This document shows positions 24,501 through 36,268 of a stretch of DNA of 64,000 nucleotides, one piece after another. The DNA comes from Dichotomocladium elegans (Eukaryota; Mucoromycota; Mucoromycetes; Mucorales; Lichtheimiaceae). A program made the translations under genes and the position numbers. The stretch covers positions 186,001 to 250,000 of the forward strand of contig JAIXMN010000014.1 of assembly GCA_025716815.1 (NCBI GenBank), read 5' to 3'. Under the pieces are notes generated by a model. The model was not told the DNA's origin. It searched no databases and worked only from the letters and a program-made list of their open reading frames with translations. How positions within the stretch are numbered: position 1 is the stretch's first letter; the number at the start of each line of letters is the position of its first letter.

Positions 24501-24799
24501 CAGGGGATGAGGAGCTCTTGGCATTGCTGGACAACTTTGTTGCTCGGACTGAGGTAAGGTCCAGCCGACCATATGGGAGATAAAGAACCTTACACATGCT
24601 TAATCTACAGAATGCCGTATCAGCGCTCTACTTGCACAAAGTCGGACATTTTACCACCGCGCTTGAAAAGCTCGGAGAGGCGGTTGATCTGGATCCAACC
24701 CATATCCTCCGCGCCCTACAAATGTACTCTGAAGTCGCCGGACTGGCGGAAAGACCTGCTGGTTTAGGTTCTGCCGCTCAATATCACCATTACCAGTAA
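18563..24799 (+). CDS. CYR1: Fungal adenylate cyclase (RA, LRR, PP2C-like, class III cyclase)
   Basis: Ten exons: 18563-18851, 18923-19003, 19105-19388, 19455-19467, 19528-19871, 19929-20082, 20135-22091, 22155-23304, 23369-24553, 24611-24799; 1881 residues. It makes cAMP at the membrane under Ras/G-protein control. In order: a Ser/His-rich N terminus; a Ras-association-like domain (about 338-390, starting YCIRIFRQDG); more than 15 leucine-rich repeats (about 440-1080); a PP2C-like domain (about 1100-1370); a linker; the class III catalytic domain (about 1434-1660) with FTDIKGST and GGYEVKTEGDAF carrying the two metal aspartates, and MDYFGPVVNKASRI with the transition-state Asn/Arg; a C-terminal helical tail. 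The order is that of Cyr1 proteins. The PP2C-like part lacks usual catalytic residues. Exon 5/6 splicing needs a GC donor and is the least certain junction. Confidence 0.95.
19455..19467 (+). other. CYR1: 13-nt microexon of adenylate cyclase
   Basis: Exon 3 ends in phase 0 at HPR|GTAATT, while the exon at 19528 can be read as PVDQDF only from phase 1. A 13-nt segment flanked by ACTAG and GTAAGT supplies exactly the missing phase shift and adds GST plus Asp. Alternative: exon 3 extends to a GTTTGT donor at about 19408, which also gives phase 1. Confidence 0.55.
19872..19928 (+). other. CYR1: 57-nt intron with probable GC donor in adenylate cyclase
   Basis: The upstream (KKN) and downstream (YCIRIF) exons are in the same frame, separated by one TAG at 19884-19886. 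The nearest GT donor (GTATTC) leaves phase 1, whereas all AG acceptors here end at phase 0. GCATGT...GAACAG restores phase 0 and is the simplest solution. Intron length is a multiple of three, and retention would truncate the protein before the RA domain. Confidence 0.45.
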
Positions 24800-25411
24800 C
24801 TTGCAAGATATGCCTTGTATTCCCCAATTAGCTTACTCGCCTTCCGACCCCTCCGACCCCTTCGTTGTTCTCCAAACGACGCTGTATCCATGCATCCCCA
24901 CTCTCACACCCTCTAAAAAATGTCCCAGTAATCCTGATAGTCATGTTAATAATACCAATACTACTATTACTTTTAATCTTGCAATGCATATCTACTCATT
25001 CTTCTGCATAGGGATATTTAATAAACTGTTGAAAAATGTATATAGTATGACGTACGTGAGATGTGATGGAATGGGTCTAGAAACCCTTGGTAAGTGGCAT
25101 GAAACAAGGGCTTTATGCGCACTTGGAGGCAGACGAAAGTACACCGGCCCACAGGGATTGGTATATACACATGCATAACCTTGACATCAGTCTTGACCTA
25201 TGGTGAGGGCATAAGATCGTCTCTCTCTCTCTCTCTCTCTCTTCTCTATGCTTATGGCTGGGCACCTTGTCTGCGAAGACAAGGCTTGAATCACGTACCC
25301 AGTATTTGTCTCCCTTAACCACCATTGCCGGTTCCGGGATTCCTTTTTTCGCCACGAGTCCTCCAAACCCAACTACCATTGCTCGTTCGGTCGGTGGGGT
25401 ATTGTTCAGCC
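24800..25411. other. Intergenic between adenylate cyclase and kinase 1
   Basis: About 610 bp. It holds the cyclase 3' flank and the promoter/leader of the next gene, including a CT microsatellite. No gene seen. Confidence 0.5.
25219..25242. repeat. CT dinucleotide microsatellite
   Basis: About eleven uninterrupted CT units about 170 bp upstream of the kinase 1 start. Pyrimidine tracts are common in fungal promoters; no specific role is shown. Confidence 0.85.
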
Positions 25412-28129
25412 ATGCGGAAGCGTGATTTTGCCATTGACACGTTGTCCGAAATAAACCGTCGTCGGGCCATGGGCACCTTTCCTATCTCTTTAGCGCAGCT
25501 CACGGATGCGCATATCATGAATAACATTGACGACTTTTCCATCAACGGGCCCATTGGTACAGGCTACACGTATTCATGTAGCAGCGAGACTTGGTTCATT
25601 CATTGCATTCCTTTACAAAGGTTATGGCTCCTCTGCGGTTGTGTATAGTGCTATGTACAACCCACTCCATTTTCGCGTGGCTCTGAAAATGATTGATCTG
25701 GACATGTTTGAGCACAATCAAATGGATGAATTTCGGGTAAGCTCTTCTTATATATAGCCCCTTCCGTTACTCATGGTTTGCTTGAATGATACAGCGCGAA
25801 ACGGCCCTCATGGCATTATCCAAACATCCAAATGTCCTTCGCGTGCTCGGCTCGTTCGTGCATGGATCCAAGCTCTATATTGCTACTCCGTATCTTGTAG
25901 GAGGTATATCGATGGGATCGCCCATGTGGGTCGGGAAAACGCCCATCATAAAAACACACTAATTTGGAGATGAACAAAAGGTTCCTGTTTGGATATCATG
26001 AAGACGCGATGTCAGGATGGCTTCGATGAACACACCATCGCTACTATCCTTCGGCAAGTCCTCGAAGGTCTTGCCTACCTTCATAAGAACGGGCACATCC
26101 ACCGAGATATCAAGGCCGGTAATCTTTTGGTGGATGAGGACGGCACTGTGCTCCTCGCCGATTTTGGCGTCTCGAGCGCATTCCTAGATCCAGATAACCA
26201 CTCAGAGCGTAGAACGTTTGTCGGCACCGTAAGCAAACCTTAAAATGCAAACCTCCTAACGTTGTTTAGGATTTTGACGTACATCCATTTAGCCCTGCTG
26301 GATGGCCCCTGAGGTCATGGAACAGACAACATATGATGACAAGGCAGATATCTGGAGCTTCGGGATTACAGCCATTGAGCTTGCAACGGGCCACGCGCCG
26401 TATGCAAAGCTTTCTCCTCTGAAGGTAGAAACGATTGCGGTTGCTTGCTGGAGGCTTTTTTTTTTCCTTTTCACGCTCAGGTCTTTGCATAGGTCATCAT
26501 GATGACGTTGTCCAATGATCCGCCTACACTTGTGCGAGAAACCACGAAGCACAAATTCTCGCGTACATTTAAGGATATGATTGACGCTTGCTTAAACAAA
26601 GACCTGTCAAAGCGGTTAGTAATCCGGGATGGTTGGGGGGAGGGAAGGGAGAAACGGAGGATGTCCAGATCATCTGTCGACCATCCTGAACTTTTATTCT
26701 TTCTAAGCCCTTCAGCAGAGAAACTCTTGCAGCATCCGTTTTTCAAGCAGGCAAAGCGACACGATTATCTCGTCCGAACTTTACTCCATAACCTTCCGCC
26801 TCTGGAGCAACGACGACCCCACAAGCAAGCCTTTCGGCGTTGCACACCCGAGACACAAGTGGACGACGAATGGGATTTTCTGAACGAACGTGGCCAAGAC
26901 CGCAACCATCACATTGATAACTCGAATACGGACCCGTCCGCCAAACATCATCGACGACATATCTCGTTTGGGGACGCAGTTGTCGTTGTTAAAACTGCCC
27001 AGCAGCAGCCTGTTTCACTCGATCGGGCTCTAAAGAAATTAGGGGCTTCAACAGAGCAGCAGCAGCAACAAAAGAAGTGCACTGAGGTGGAAACAATGTT
27101 TGCAGGTTCGGGAGATGCAGTTCATCATGCCAAGAAGGGGCGATTCAGTAACAACAACAACAGCAACAATAACAGTAAGGTGGATAAGCATGGATGCGAG
27201 CCTTTGGAATGCCCACAGCCGAAGAAAAACCTGGAGAATGTCGTCATGGATACGAGTGGCACGTACGCATCCACCAGAAAAACCAGACCGAGCGTCCACC
27301 ATGACAACGCATCTGATTTGTCTCCAGCGCCGAGAGCTGCCATACTGGCCTCACCCATGCCATCATCGCCTCGCAGCAACACACGCCCTTCTCTCCTGCT
27401 CAATGATTTGACTTGGTCCACCGATCATAAAGCTGGCGGGTTGGAACTGAACGTGGAAGCATCAGAGCCGAGTTGGGCGGTGCGACCTCGAGATAAGAAA
27501 GGTAAAGTTAGGAAAAAGACAAGACTGACATCAGCGTATGTTGGCTGCGGATTAAATGGCATCCCCTTGGTATTTTTTTTCTTGTGCAGCGCTCCCGGGC
27601 CATTGGTCTTATTCGGATGGGCTGCGGCCAAGTTGCTCTACAATCGCGGACAGGCACCACACATACGGAGGCTGGGCTACCCAGCTCCCCCCAGCAACTG
27701 TGGATATGAACATGGAACAAGAGCTCATACCAATGAGCGAAGAACAGAAACCGCTGATACACCAGCCATGTCGCGCGCTACATGCATCGTCTGGAAAAGT
27801 GGGCCTTTCACAATGCTCTCCTGATATTAGCTCTCTAGAAAGGTATGCTTGATGAAACTCTCACGTTAGCAGTTTGGCTGACAAGCGCAAACCCCAATGG
27901 TACTAGGGAAGCTAATATGAATGATACTCTTGCAACTATGGTAAGCAAGCAGCGCATCAGAAGACCCTGGACCAAAATGCAGAGCTGATCGCTTGCGCAC
28001 ACTCTATAAATACAGGAACTCCGACTTCAGGCGATCTTACGAGAAAATAAACGGCTTCAGCATGAGAACGAGGAACTCAAAAGAGAAATGGAACGAATGC
28101 GGGTGCCCCGTCGAGAGAACGGATGTTAA
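25412..28129 (+). CDS. OSR1/SPAK (Fray)-type Ser/Thr kinase, copy 1
   Basis: Ten exons: 25412-25556, 25621-25736, 25795-25903, 25981-26228, 26293-26424, 26493-26614, 26708-27501, 27590-27842, 27907-27940, 28016-28129; 688 residues. The kinase domain (about 43-300) has a Gly loop ([11 protein letters not shown]), the ATP lysine in VALKMID, catalytic [12 protein letters not shown], and [36 protein letters not shown] and [15 protein letters not shown] are close to human OSR1/SPAK, STE20-group kinases of the WNK pathway. The tail is low-complexity with an ISFGDAVVV box, one KKGRF motif (27135-27146) and Gln/Asn runs, and ends in a coiled coil ([17 protein letters not shown]). No C-terminal CCT domain was recognised. 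The paralogue lies 2.5 kb downstream. Confidence 0.9.
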
Positions 28130-30693
28130 AGAGCGAATGACAATGACTCAGCCCCCCTTTTGACAAAAGTAACAGCGAATCGCATTTGTTACATATATAT
28201 AAAAGTATACAATTCCTCAAACCAATCTATTCTTCTACAGGATACTTCTTACAGTATATCCTGAAGAGTCAGCTCTCGGTATAACGTCATCCCTTACAAG
28301 GAACACTGGCCGTCTGTTACATTGGCATCCATGGGGAGGGCGGGTATGGGCTGATGCCGCGGATATATCTCACGCAACACTCGAGTGTGCCCCCCCTTCC
28401 AGCCCAGACTTACAGTACAATGTTTATATATACACACATGCAAGACAATAATGGGTCTCGACGGCAGTCTCGATCCAAAATGATTGACATCTCCCTTTCT
28501 CAACTAAACCCTCTACGACCCACGAAGACTGGCTGCCTTCCTGATAGCTTGGATCTCAATTCAGTATTTTCGATTGCTTAGATTTTGTCAATGTACGTAG
28601 CGTGGGCGGGTAGGCTGGGGGAAGGGGGTAATATTGTGGACGTTCTGGTGTCGTTTTATTTTAACCCGCTTCCCAGTCAAAGGACTCTGAAAAGCAACTG
28701 CTCATCCAGCGAGCTTGCCATACTACGTGTCTTCAACCCCACACGGATCTTCAGGATATAAAATGTTACATCCAACCTTTGGCTGCCGCTCCCCTTTCTT
28801 TCTCTTCTTTCCTTACCCATGTACTATTGATCACATAGCAAAACGTTGCATGACAACAAAAATACCTTAACTGCAGTAGGTTACATGCAATTGTCCGTTC
28901 GTTCTCTATTCGCAGCATTTCACCGCCGAAAAACATTTGAGTTGTTGTAAAATATAAACTTCCCTATTGAACTGGAACGTTCTCTTCGTTTAGAAATCTT
29001 ATTCAGAAACTTTTACTAGCCATAGACAGATCAAAAGCAATCCAACGGTCTCAGGCGCTTGTTAAATAGGCCGGTAGTCACGCACCGCCTCCATCTGTTG
29101 CATGAACGGTGATTTCCCCCTCTCTCTCTCTCGTGGGAAAACTGACATTGTGGATCGCAAAAGAAACTCAAGAAAGGGCACTCGGAAGTGAGAAGGAGCA
29201 AGTGGGTGATGGGTGATCAACAGGAGCGTTCGGTTTTCTTTTTTTCTTTTTACTGTATCCGCATGTTCCTCTCCCGACATTATTAGTGTTTACTATTGCC
29301 AAACATTAAGTTCTTGAGCTTAGAAACCAAAAGATCACTCTGAGGCCTAGCGTCAGCTCAGTATACTTGCGAAGATTTATAAGGATGTTTTAGCCAGGCG
29401 AATGCCTATTGGTTGGTCCATACACCAAAAGCCGCCATATCTCCAGTTTCTATTTCTCTTTAGAAAGTTGGGATATATATCTATACCTTAGTTTCTCAGA
29501 GAAAAGTTAACGCACGGACACAAGCGGGAGAAACCAAAGAGAGATAGAGAGAGAAGGCGGTCTTTATGTAAGAAGATTATCCATACGATAGTAAACCGGC
29601 TATGGTGATGCATCTATTCCTTGATGCCAATCAATCACGTCCATGGTGGCTACTGCGTGGCAAACATCAAGACCTAGACTTCCTTATATCTTGCTCATGG
29701 ACATTTTCTCAAACACTCTTTTGGTTGCTATTGTGAGCTGATGGCAGATGCAACGGAGTTGGATAAGCATGTGAGCGAGGTATCATTTGCCTGCTGTACG
29801 ACGCAACACTAGACAAATCTTTCAAGTAAACAGCTTTTATCTTGCAGACCAGCTAATCGTGGCATAGAATGTCGAATGAGTTAAATCAAACTGGTATTCT
29901 GATCTGGGTGTAGAGTTCCCGGGTAGGTTTGGTAGGGAATAATGAGTTGATAGAGAGGTTAAAGCTGCTTTAATTGGGGGGGGCATGGTGCTCTTCGATG
30001 CGGGGTGGGTGTTGGTGTCAGAAAAGTTGGGAGAATATGTACTATTGAGGTCGTTAGAATGGCGACTATTCGAGACGCAACCATTTCGTATCAGAAGTGT
30101 TCGATTGTTTGGACTGGGTCACCAGGCGTAGTGGATTTGCGAAAGGACCATGTCATAGCTAGCACTCCTTTTTTTTTGACGCCGGCTGATTTTTCATTGG
30201 CTAACAATATTATTTCTGACGGTATTGCTTCTTTCGGGACCAGTCCATCGCTGGCATAATGGTTTTTACGTCCTTGATCATCATCCATCTTCGGTGGGCC
30301 GTAGCGCTGCCATCTCTTTTTTTCCCCAGCAGGTGAAAATACCCCAAGATCACTGAGCTTCAGCCTGCAAAAAAAAAAAAAACTTTTTTGGGCAATAAGG
30401 GAAGGTTGCACTTGACTTGAACAATTGGAACAGCGATTCGTTTGGAGAGCAGGCGGGATGGGATCAACTGACAGAATTTTATCGTTCCTTTCTCCCTCTC
30501 TCTTCTCCCCTTCTCCCCGCCCCTCTCGCGTGCCTCTTATTTTATACCTCGGGTGGTGTTACTCATTTCCCTCCCTCTTGCTCTTTTTACAGTCCACAAG
30601 AAAATTGGCTGCGTCTTCTTTTTCGGATGATTAGTTACCTCGATAAAAGCATCCACCAGATTCTCCAGCAGTCGACACGCGTAAACGTTATTG
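28130..30693. other. Long intergenic region between the two kinase paralogues
   Basis: About 2.56 kb without a recognisable gene. Plus and minus open frames are short (under 110 codons) and motif-free. It contains pyrimidine/purine tracts (about 29118-29134 and 29535-29555) and a T/C-rich leader just before kinase 2. A regulatory or untranslated role is possible; nothing more can be supported. Confidence 0.5.
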
Positions 30694-30785
30694 ATGTCTC
30701 AAGCCCCTGTACACAATCCACTGGCGTTCCTGAAGGGGTCAAACACCTCTACAAGCTCCTTTGATCGCCAGCCTCCCATCCAGCA

Positions 30786-30817
<32 letters not shown>

Positions 30818-33635
30818 AGCAGCAGCAGCACCAGCAGCAACAGAAAAAGAAACTGCCACGCTCCCGATCCGGCAGTTTGATGAGAGCCATGTCCTCCACG
30901 CATCATACTCCTGCATCTTCCGTCCCACTGAGCCGACGATTCTCCGAGGCATTACCAAGACACTCCTTCCCGCATCTCGATCAGCAAGACGCACCACCCA
31001 CTCCCATCCCCCAGTATGCATTTACCAATCTCTCAACGACATCCCTTGCCAGTTTCTCGGAGACGAACTGGGCGAATCGCTTTGAAGACTTTGAGTTGAA
31101 GGATCCTATTGGTATGATTTCCTTCTTCCCTTTCTATCTTCTGTTCAGCCCCGGCCCTGGTCTGAAGCACGCTACTCATCCTTGTTTCGGTTTACATGTT
31201 CACTCATTTGTTTACTCTATATATACCCATGTAACAGGTTATGGATCATCGGCAGTCGTCTACTGTGCGATCTATAAACCACTCAACAAACGGGTCGCAG
31301 TAAAAATGATCGACCTTGACATGTTTGAGCGAAACCAGATTGATGAGCTGAGGGTAAAAAAAAATTTATTCATTTTCGCAACAAAACTGAATGCTGGCTT
31401 GTTACGCATCCCTTAGCGGGAGACCGCATTAATGGCGCTGTCAAAACATCCTAACGTGCTGCAAGTCTACGGGTCATTTGTCAATGGCTCGAAACTCTAT
31501 ATTGTTACGCCCTATTTATCAGCAGGTATACTCTCATTCCCTGTTTGCGAAACTCTTTTTTCCTTATACTCACAAACCGGAAAAGGCTCCTGTCTAGATA
31601 TCATGAAGGCGGGCTTTCAGCAAGGATTTGAAGAAACGGTCATTGCTACCATTCTCAAGCAAGCGCTTGAAGGGCTTGTGTATCTCCACAAGAATGGCCA
31701 CATCCATCGTGATGTGAAGGCGGGAAACCTCTTGATGGATGAGCATGGAACTGTCCTGCTTGCTGACTTTGGTGTTTCAAGTTCTCTCACCGAAAATGGC
31801 GGCGGTGTCCGCAAAACATTTGTGGGAACGGTGAGTATACCAAAGTGGATCAGCCCCACTTACCATACTTATCTTCTCCCATCGATACATCGTCTATGTA
31901 GCCATGTTGGATGGCTCCTGAAGTGATGGAACAGGCAGGATACGACTACAAGGCCGATATCTGGAGCTACGGTATCACTGCACTAGAACTTGCCAATGGC
32001 CATGCGCCGTTTGCAAAATTCCCGCCTATGAAAGTGAGTATCGATTGCACTGCATCGGTTATTGTCTTCTTGGCTAATGCTAGAATTGCTCAAAAGGTTC
32101 TCATGCTCACTCTGTCTAATGCGCCACCAACGCTTGACCGAGACGCGACGAAACACAAGTATTCAAGAACTTTCAAGGATATGATTGACGCATGCCTCCA
32201 AAAAGATCCGCATAAAAGGTCAGCTTCAATCTAAGTCATTGTGAATGAACTATCTTACATGTAACCATGGAATGGAACTTCAGACCTTCAGCAGAGAAAC
32301 TGCTCATGCATCCTTTCTTCAAACAAGCCAAGAAGAGAGAGTACCTCACCAAGACCATCCTGGCGACCGTACCAGCTCTCGAGCAGAGGTCGCACAAGAA
32401 AGTTCTCAAGAAGCGCATCTCGTTTGAAACAACAGAGCAATGGGACTTTGGCGCGCCGAGCGATGAAGAAGAAACAATGGAAGAGCAGAAACAGCCCCCT
32501 CCGGCAGCTCCAAAAAAGCATATCTCCTTTGGTGATGTAGTGATTCGGGATACTCCAAAGGAGAACGCGACGACTGCAAAGAAATCACGATTTGTGATCG
32601 AAGAAGGCAGCGGTAGTGAGACCCAGGGTGTGTCGACGCCTCTTGCTGCAGCTACGACGGTTCCAGTAGCTACCACCGCATCGATCATGCCGCTTGATCT
32701 TGGGCCAGCAGTAACTTCAGGAACACCCATTGAAGGCTGCGAGATTAAAAAGGGGAGATTCAGTGTGAACCAGCGATCGACTGATGATCTCCAGGAGTTG
32801 GTACCTCAGGCAATGTCCCGTTTGCAGAGCCAAGAGAGTATCCATGGTAATGACGATGTCTTGTGTTTCTTTGGAAGCAGCATCCACTGACAGAGATTTG
32901 CTCATTTACATAGACCGCAAATCAAGATTTGAAGTACAGCAGCAACAGCAAAAAGAGCATCCGTCAGGATCCGAAATTGTCATGGCGCGCGAGGACTCGA
33001 ATTCATCTAGCTTATCGCTTCCGCGTAACGCCTCGACAAGCTCTAAATCCAGCCGCTTCTCTTTGGTGGATGGTGTCACGGCGTCTTCGGAGCATCCTGC
33101 TGGGCGGGATGAGAACTGGAGCAAAAAGGGGCGGTTTGAATTAGTGACTGGAACCGGGACAACGAGTGCGGACGCTACGATCCGATCGATGGAGTCGCCG
33201 GTATCGAGTCTCTCTGGGTCGCCTACCATTTCGCCGTACACCTCACTGTCGCGGGATCCCGTACTCCCATTACAACAACAACAACAGCAGCAGCAACAAC
33301 AACGTCCCTGGATGTTGACGACGACTGCTTCCACCTCGTCTACCTCCTCTTTAATGGATCAGACGTTGCCGCCGAACCTTTATACCCAGATGGAAGCGCT
33401 TCTCAAGCAGACGGAAAGCCAGCGCATGCTTATCAACGATCTCTTGGCGAATCTTCCGCCACGGATACAAGATGAACCGCAGTTGCTGCAGTCGTCGTCG
33501 CCCTCCTCGTCCTCCGTAGAGCGGCTGCAGCAGACGCTCGCACAAACGCTTGCAGAACGAGAGCGGCTTGCGAAAGAGAACGAGGCCCTAAAGCGGGAAT
33601 TAGAACTTCTGCGACGCAAAGAAAATTCGACTTGA
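30694..33635 (+). CDS. OSR1/SPAK (Fray)-type Ser/Thr kinase, copy 2, with RFx[V/I/L] array
   Basis: Eight exons: 30694-31111, 31238-31353, 31417-31525, 31586-31830, 31902-32033, 32097-32218, 32284-32846, 32914-33635; 808 residues. The N-terminal leader contains a Gln-rich tract. The kinase domain (about 130-385) starts at [19 protein letters not shown], with [36 protein letters not shown], and [17 protein letters not shown], nearly the human OSR1 wording. Five internal exons align with copy 1 in position and phase; four have identical length (116, 109, 132 and 122 nt). The tail carries an ISFGDVVI box and five K/R-x-RF-x-[VIL] motifs, then a Gln run and a C-terminal leucine-zipper-like helix. 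RFxV/I is the known docking peptide for OSR1/SPAK CCT domains. No CCT domain was seen in this protein itself. Confidence 0.92.
30780..30845 (+). repeat. CAG/CAA run encoding polyglutamine in kinase 2
   Basis: A mixed CAG/CAA tract encodes about 20 glutamines with one histidine, upstream of the kinase domain. The CAG/CAA mix suggests selection for polyGln as well as slippage. A second, shorter Gln run lies near 33272-33303. Confidence 0.85.
32588..33143 (+). other. Array of five RFx[V/I/L] docking-like motifs in kinase 2
   Basis: Motifs read in frame: RFVI at 32588-32599, RFSV at 32756-32767, RFEV at 32925-32936, RFSL at 33054-33065 and RFEL at 33132-33143. Each is preceded by a Ser/Gly and, in four of five, by two basic residues (KKS, KKG, RKS, KKG). 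Spacing is about 26-57 residues in otherwise low-complexity sequence. The motif form equals the [R/K]Fx[V/I] ligands of OSR1/SPAK CCT domains. Confidence 0.8.
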
Positions 33636-33985
33636 AGAAATAACCTTATCCCCCTCACCATCGGATGATGGCTTGTGCACGCATACCTGCATATCTCTCT
33701 CCCCTCATTTTTTTTCTTTAGCCTGCAATAAAGATTCGTCTCTACGCTATAACCGGATTCTACGCCAAAGCGTCCATGCTCGTCACCGACGCTCTGGACT
33801 GGTATATAAAGAAAATTCTTGAATTACGGTTCTTTTTTTATTTTCTCAAATAGAGAGGGGCCATGGGTGATTATAATAAGACGTAAAATAGATGAACAAA
33901 ACTCAATAAAACGGGAGGGAGAGAGAAAGACAGCGAATGTGTGTAAGTGGGTTGGGCGCGAAGAGAGCCCTCTTTTTTTTTTTTT
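33636..33985. other. 3' flank shared by convergent genes
   Basis: Short region between the ends of kinase 2 (+) and the amino-acid transporter (-). AATAAA-like sequences at about 33727 (plus) and TTTATT at about 33837 (minus-strand signal) fit polyadenylation in both directions. Confidence 0.5.
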
Positions 33986-36268
33986 TTAGCGGTCGGCTTG
34001 ATAGTCATAATCCGGGGGTGGATACGCATTTGCCTTGTCCGTGCCATCCACAACGTGCGCTTGAACCTCTGCAAAACGGCCGATCGGATCGACGTGGAGG
34101 CTAGCGTGGCGAATGCCATAGGAGAAATAGATGATCCAGCCGATCCCCATCCAGACAAACAGACGCTAATAGAGATTGTTTGTTTGTCAGTAAAATGTCA
34201 TGTTGAAAAAGGTGTCTCTCTCTCTCTTACCCAGATGGTGGTGACCTCCGCTACGGCAATCAAAAGGACACAAATGACAGCGCCAATCACCGGGAATGCA
34301 ATCCAAAAGTGCTTGCCGCCTGGGATCTTGAACCAGCGTTCGACATCAGGACGCGTGAAGCGTAGGACAATAACACCGCAGTGGACAATGAAGAAGGCAA
34401 GAAGCGTACCGATGGAGGACATGTTGCCGAGCTAACGGAAAATGGGGTTGGGTATCAGCAAAAAAAGAAGGTTAGGGTACGCGCATGCGCGTGTGTGTAT
34501 AGATAGCGAATATGGAATAATTACCAGGTCGACAGGCAAGATGGCCGCGAGAATGGCGGTGATCACGCCAGTGATGATAGTGGCAATGTAAGGTGTCTTG
34601 AACCGCGGGTGAATTTTCGCGAAGGAGGCAGGCAGCAGGCCATCCTTGGCCATCGAGTAAAAGACGCGGGTCTGGCCGAGCATCATGATAAGCAAGACAG
34701 ACGACAGACCGGCAATGGCACCGAGCGTGACGACAATGTTGAGCCACTGCCACGACTTGTGCGTGCGACGCTCGAGGTAGTCAATAGCCACAGTTGGCGG
34801 TGCAGGAACATTGAGTTCGGTGTACGGCGCCGCACCGGTCATGACCGTGCAAAATGCAATATACAGGACGGTGGTAATGATCAGCGAGCCAATGATGCCG
34901 ATCGGCAGATCTCGCCGAGGGTTCTTGGACTCCATGGCGGCCGTCGTGACGGAATCAAAGCCAATGTATGCAAAGAAGACGGTCGATGCCGCTGCAAAGA
35001 TTCCTGGTACGCCAAAAAAGTGCCAATCGCCCGTGTTGGGAGGTACATAAGGGCTGTAGTTATCATTGTCCACATAGCCGCAGAGCGAGAAGATAAAGAT
35101 CAGCACCACAATAAGCTTGATGATCACAATGACCGAGTTGACCCACGACGATTGACGGATGCTGTTCAACATCCGTCCCGGTTGGATTAAGTAAGTAAGA
35201 CTAGTCCTTATTCATGTCCCAGCAACCCTCCACCCCCCCCCATTTGCTTGGTTGCTTACCCAACACAAAGGAGAGTGGTGACGATCATCATAATGACAAA
35301 TGCAGGAACATTGAAATATCTGCCCTCGTGGTATGCAATCGAGGCCGGGTTCTCGTGCCAGACCACGGGCGATTCTGTCCAGTTGGCGCCAAATTCGACG
35401 TTGAAAGCGACCTTGAAGAACTTGACAAAGTAACCAGACCAACCGACGGCGACTATTTGCATCCTAATTGAGTTCATCTCAAAAGCAGTTTGATGGGCTT
35501 GGCAAGCAACCAAGGTCGATTTTTACCTGTGGCAGCGCCAACCATGTACTCAAGGATCAGATCCCAGCCGAGCGTCCAGGCGACGAACTATAGAGAGAAA
35601 GGGAGGGAGCATCATCAACAGACAGAAAATCAACCAAAGAGAGTAATACGCACCTCGCCCATGGTGGCATAAGCGTAAGTATAAGCAGAACCAGACACGG
35701 GGATCATCGATGCCAGTTCTGAGTAACTCAGTGCAGCGAAGCCTAACGGGAATATGGAGGGGCGGTAGTGCTTAGCGAGCGAAAGAGGACCGTGGGTGTT
35801 GGGGGGGGGGGAGAGAGTAAAGAGTGTGTGGAGATCGCCGGGGCGAGAGAGCTGGCTTTCATAATAAAAAAAAAAGACCTATCTACCTGAGGCGATAGCA
35901 GCAATCACAAAGGAGATGGTGACTGCAGGGCCTGCGTTCTGCGCAGCTGCTTGTCCCGAGAGAACAAAGATGCCGGTGCCGATGATGGCGCCGATGCCCA
36001 GGAAAACGAGGTGGAATGCATTGAGATAATGGCGCAGCTCCGTAGTCGCGTACTCGCCCAGGAGCAACTCCACAGGCTTGAGCGAGATGAGACGTCGGGT
36101 CCAGTACTGGCCGCTTGTTTCGTCCGAACGGCGCAGGTAGGATGCCGGATCCACTTTGGCATAGTGGGCTTGCGCGTTGCTTAGGAAGGTTCGCATTTTT
36201 CCGCCTTTTCCTTCCTCGGCAGACGCAAAACTAAGCTCTGCGTCTTCAAATTGCTTGGTATCTGACAT
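33986..36268 (-). CDS. Cationic amino-acid transporter-like permease (APC superfamily)
   Basis: Seven exons (35887-36268, 35654-35742, 35527-35587, 35260-35452, 34525-35161, 34231-34431, 33986-34165) encode 580 residues. After a roughly 90-residue cytosolic N terminus come about 12 hydrophobic helices. Helix 1 has the APC substrate motif GIGAIIGTGIFVLSG; the next exons read GFAALSYSELASMIPVSGSAYTYAYATMGE and FVAWTLGWDLILEYMVGAAT, close to the animal CAT (SLC7A1-4) and bacterial YfnA families. FFAYIGFDSVTTAAMESKNPRRDLP is the conserved helix 6-7 region. It should import Lys/Arg/ornithine or other amino acids; the substrate is inferred from the CAT-like motifs. The intron 4 acceptor at 35161 gives LLCVGIRQS, matching the family better than an upstream AG. 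Confidence 0.92.

Noticed and set aside
27048..27421. Minus-strand open frames with Leu runs
   Set aside because: They are the reverse complement of CAG/AAC repeats in the kinase 1 tail.
30699..31021. Minus-strand Cys/Ala/Val-rich frames
   Set aside because: They are antisense readings of the CAG/CAA repeat in kinase 2.
34609..35190. 193-codon plus-strand frame
   Set aside because: Antisense shadow of the amino-acid transporter exon 5.
35162..35195. Alternative exon start reading GLTYLIQPGRMLNS in the amino-acid transporter
   Set aside because: It keeps frame, but the acceptor 34 bases downstream gives VGIRQSSWVNS, which matches the CAT/APC family better.
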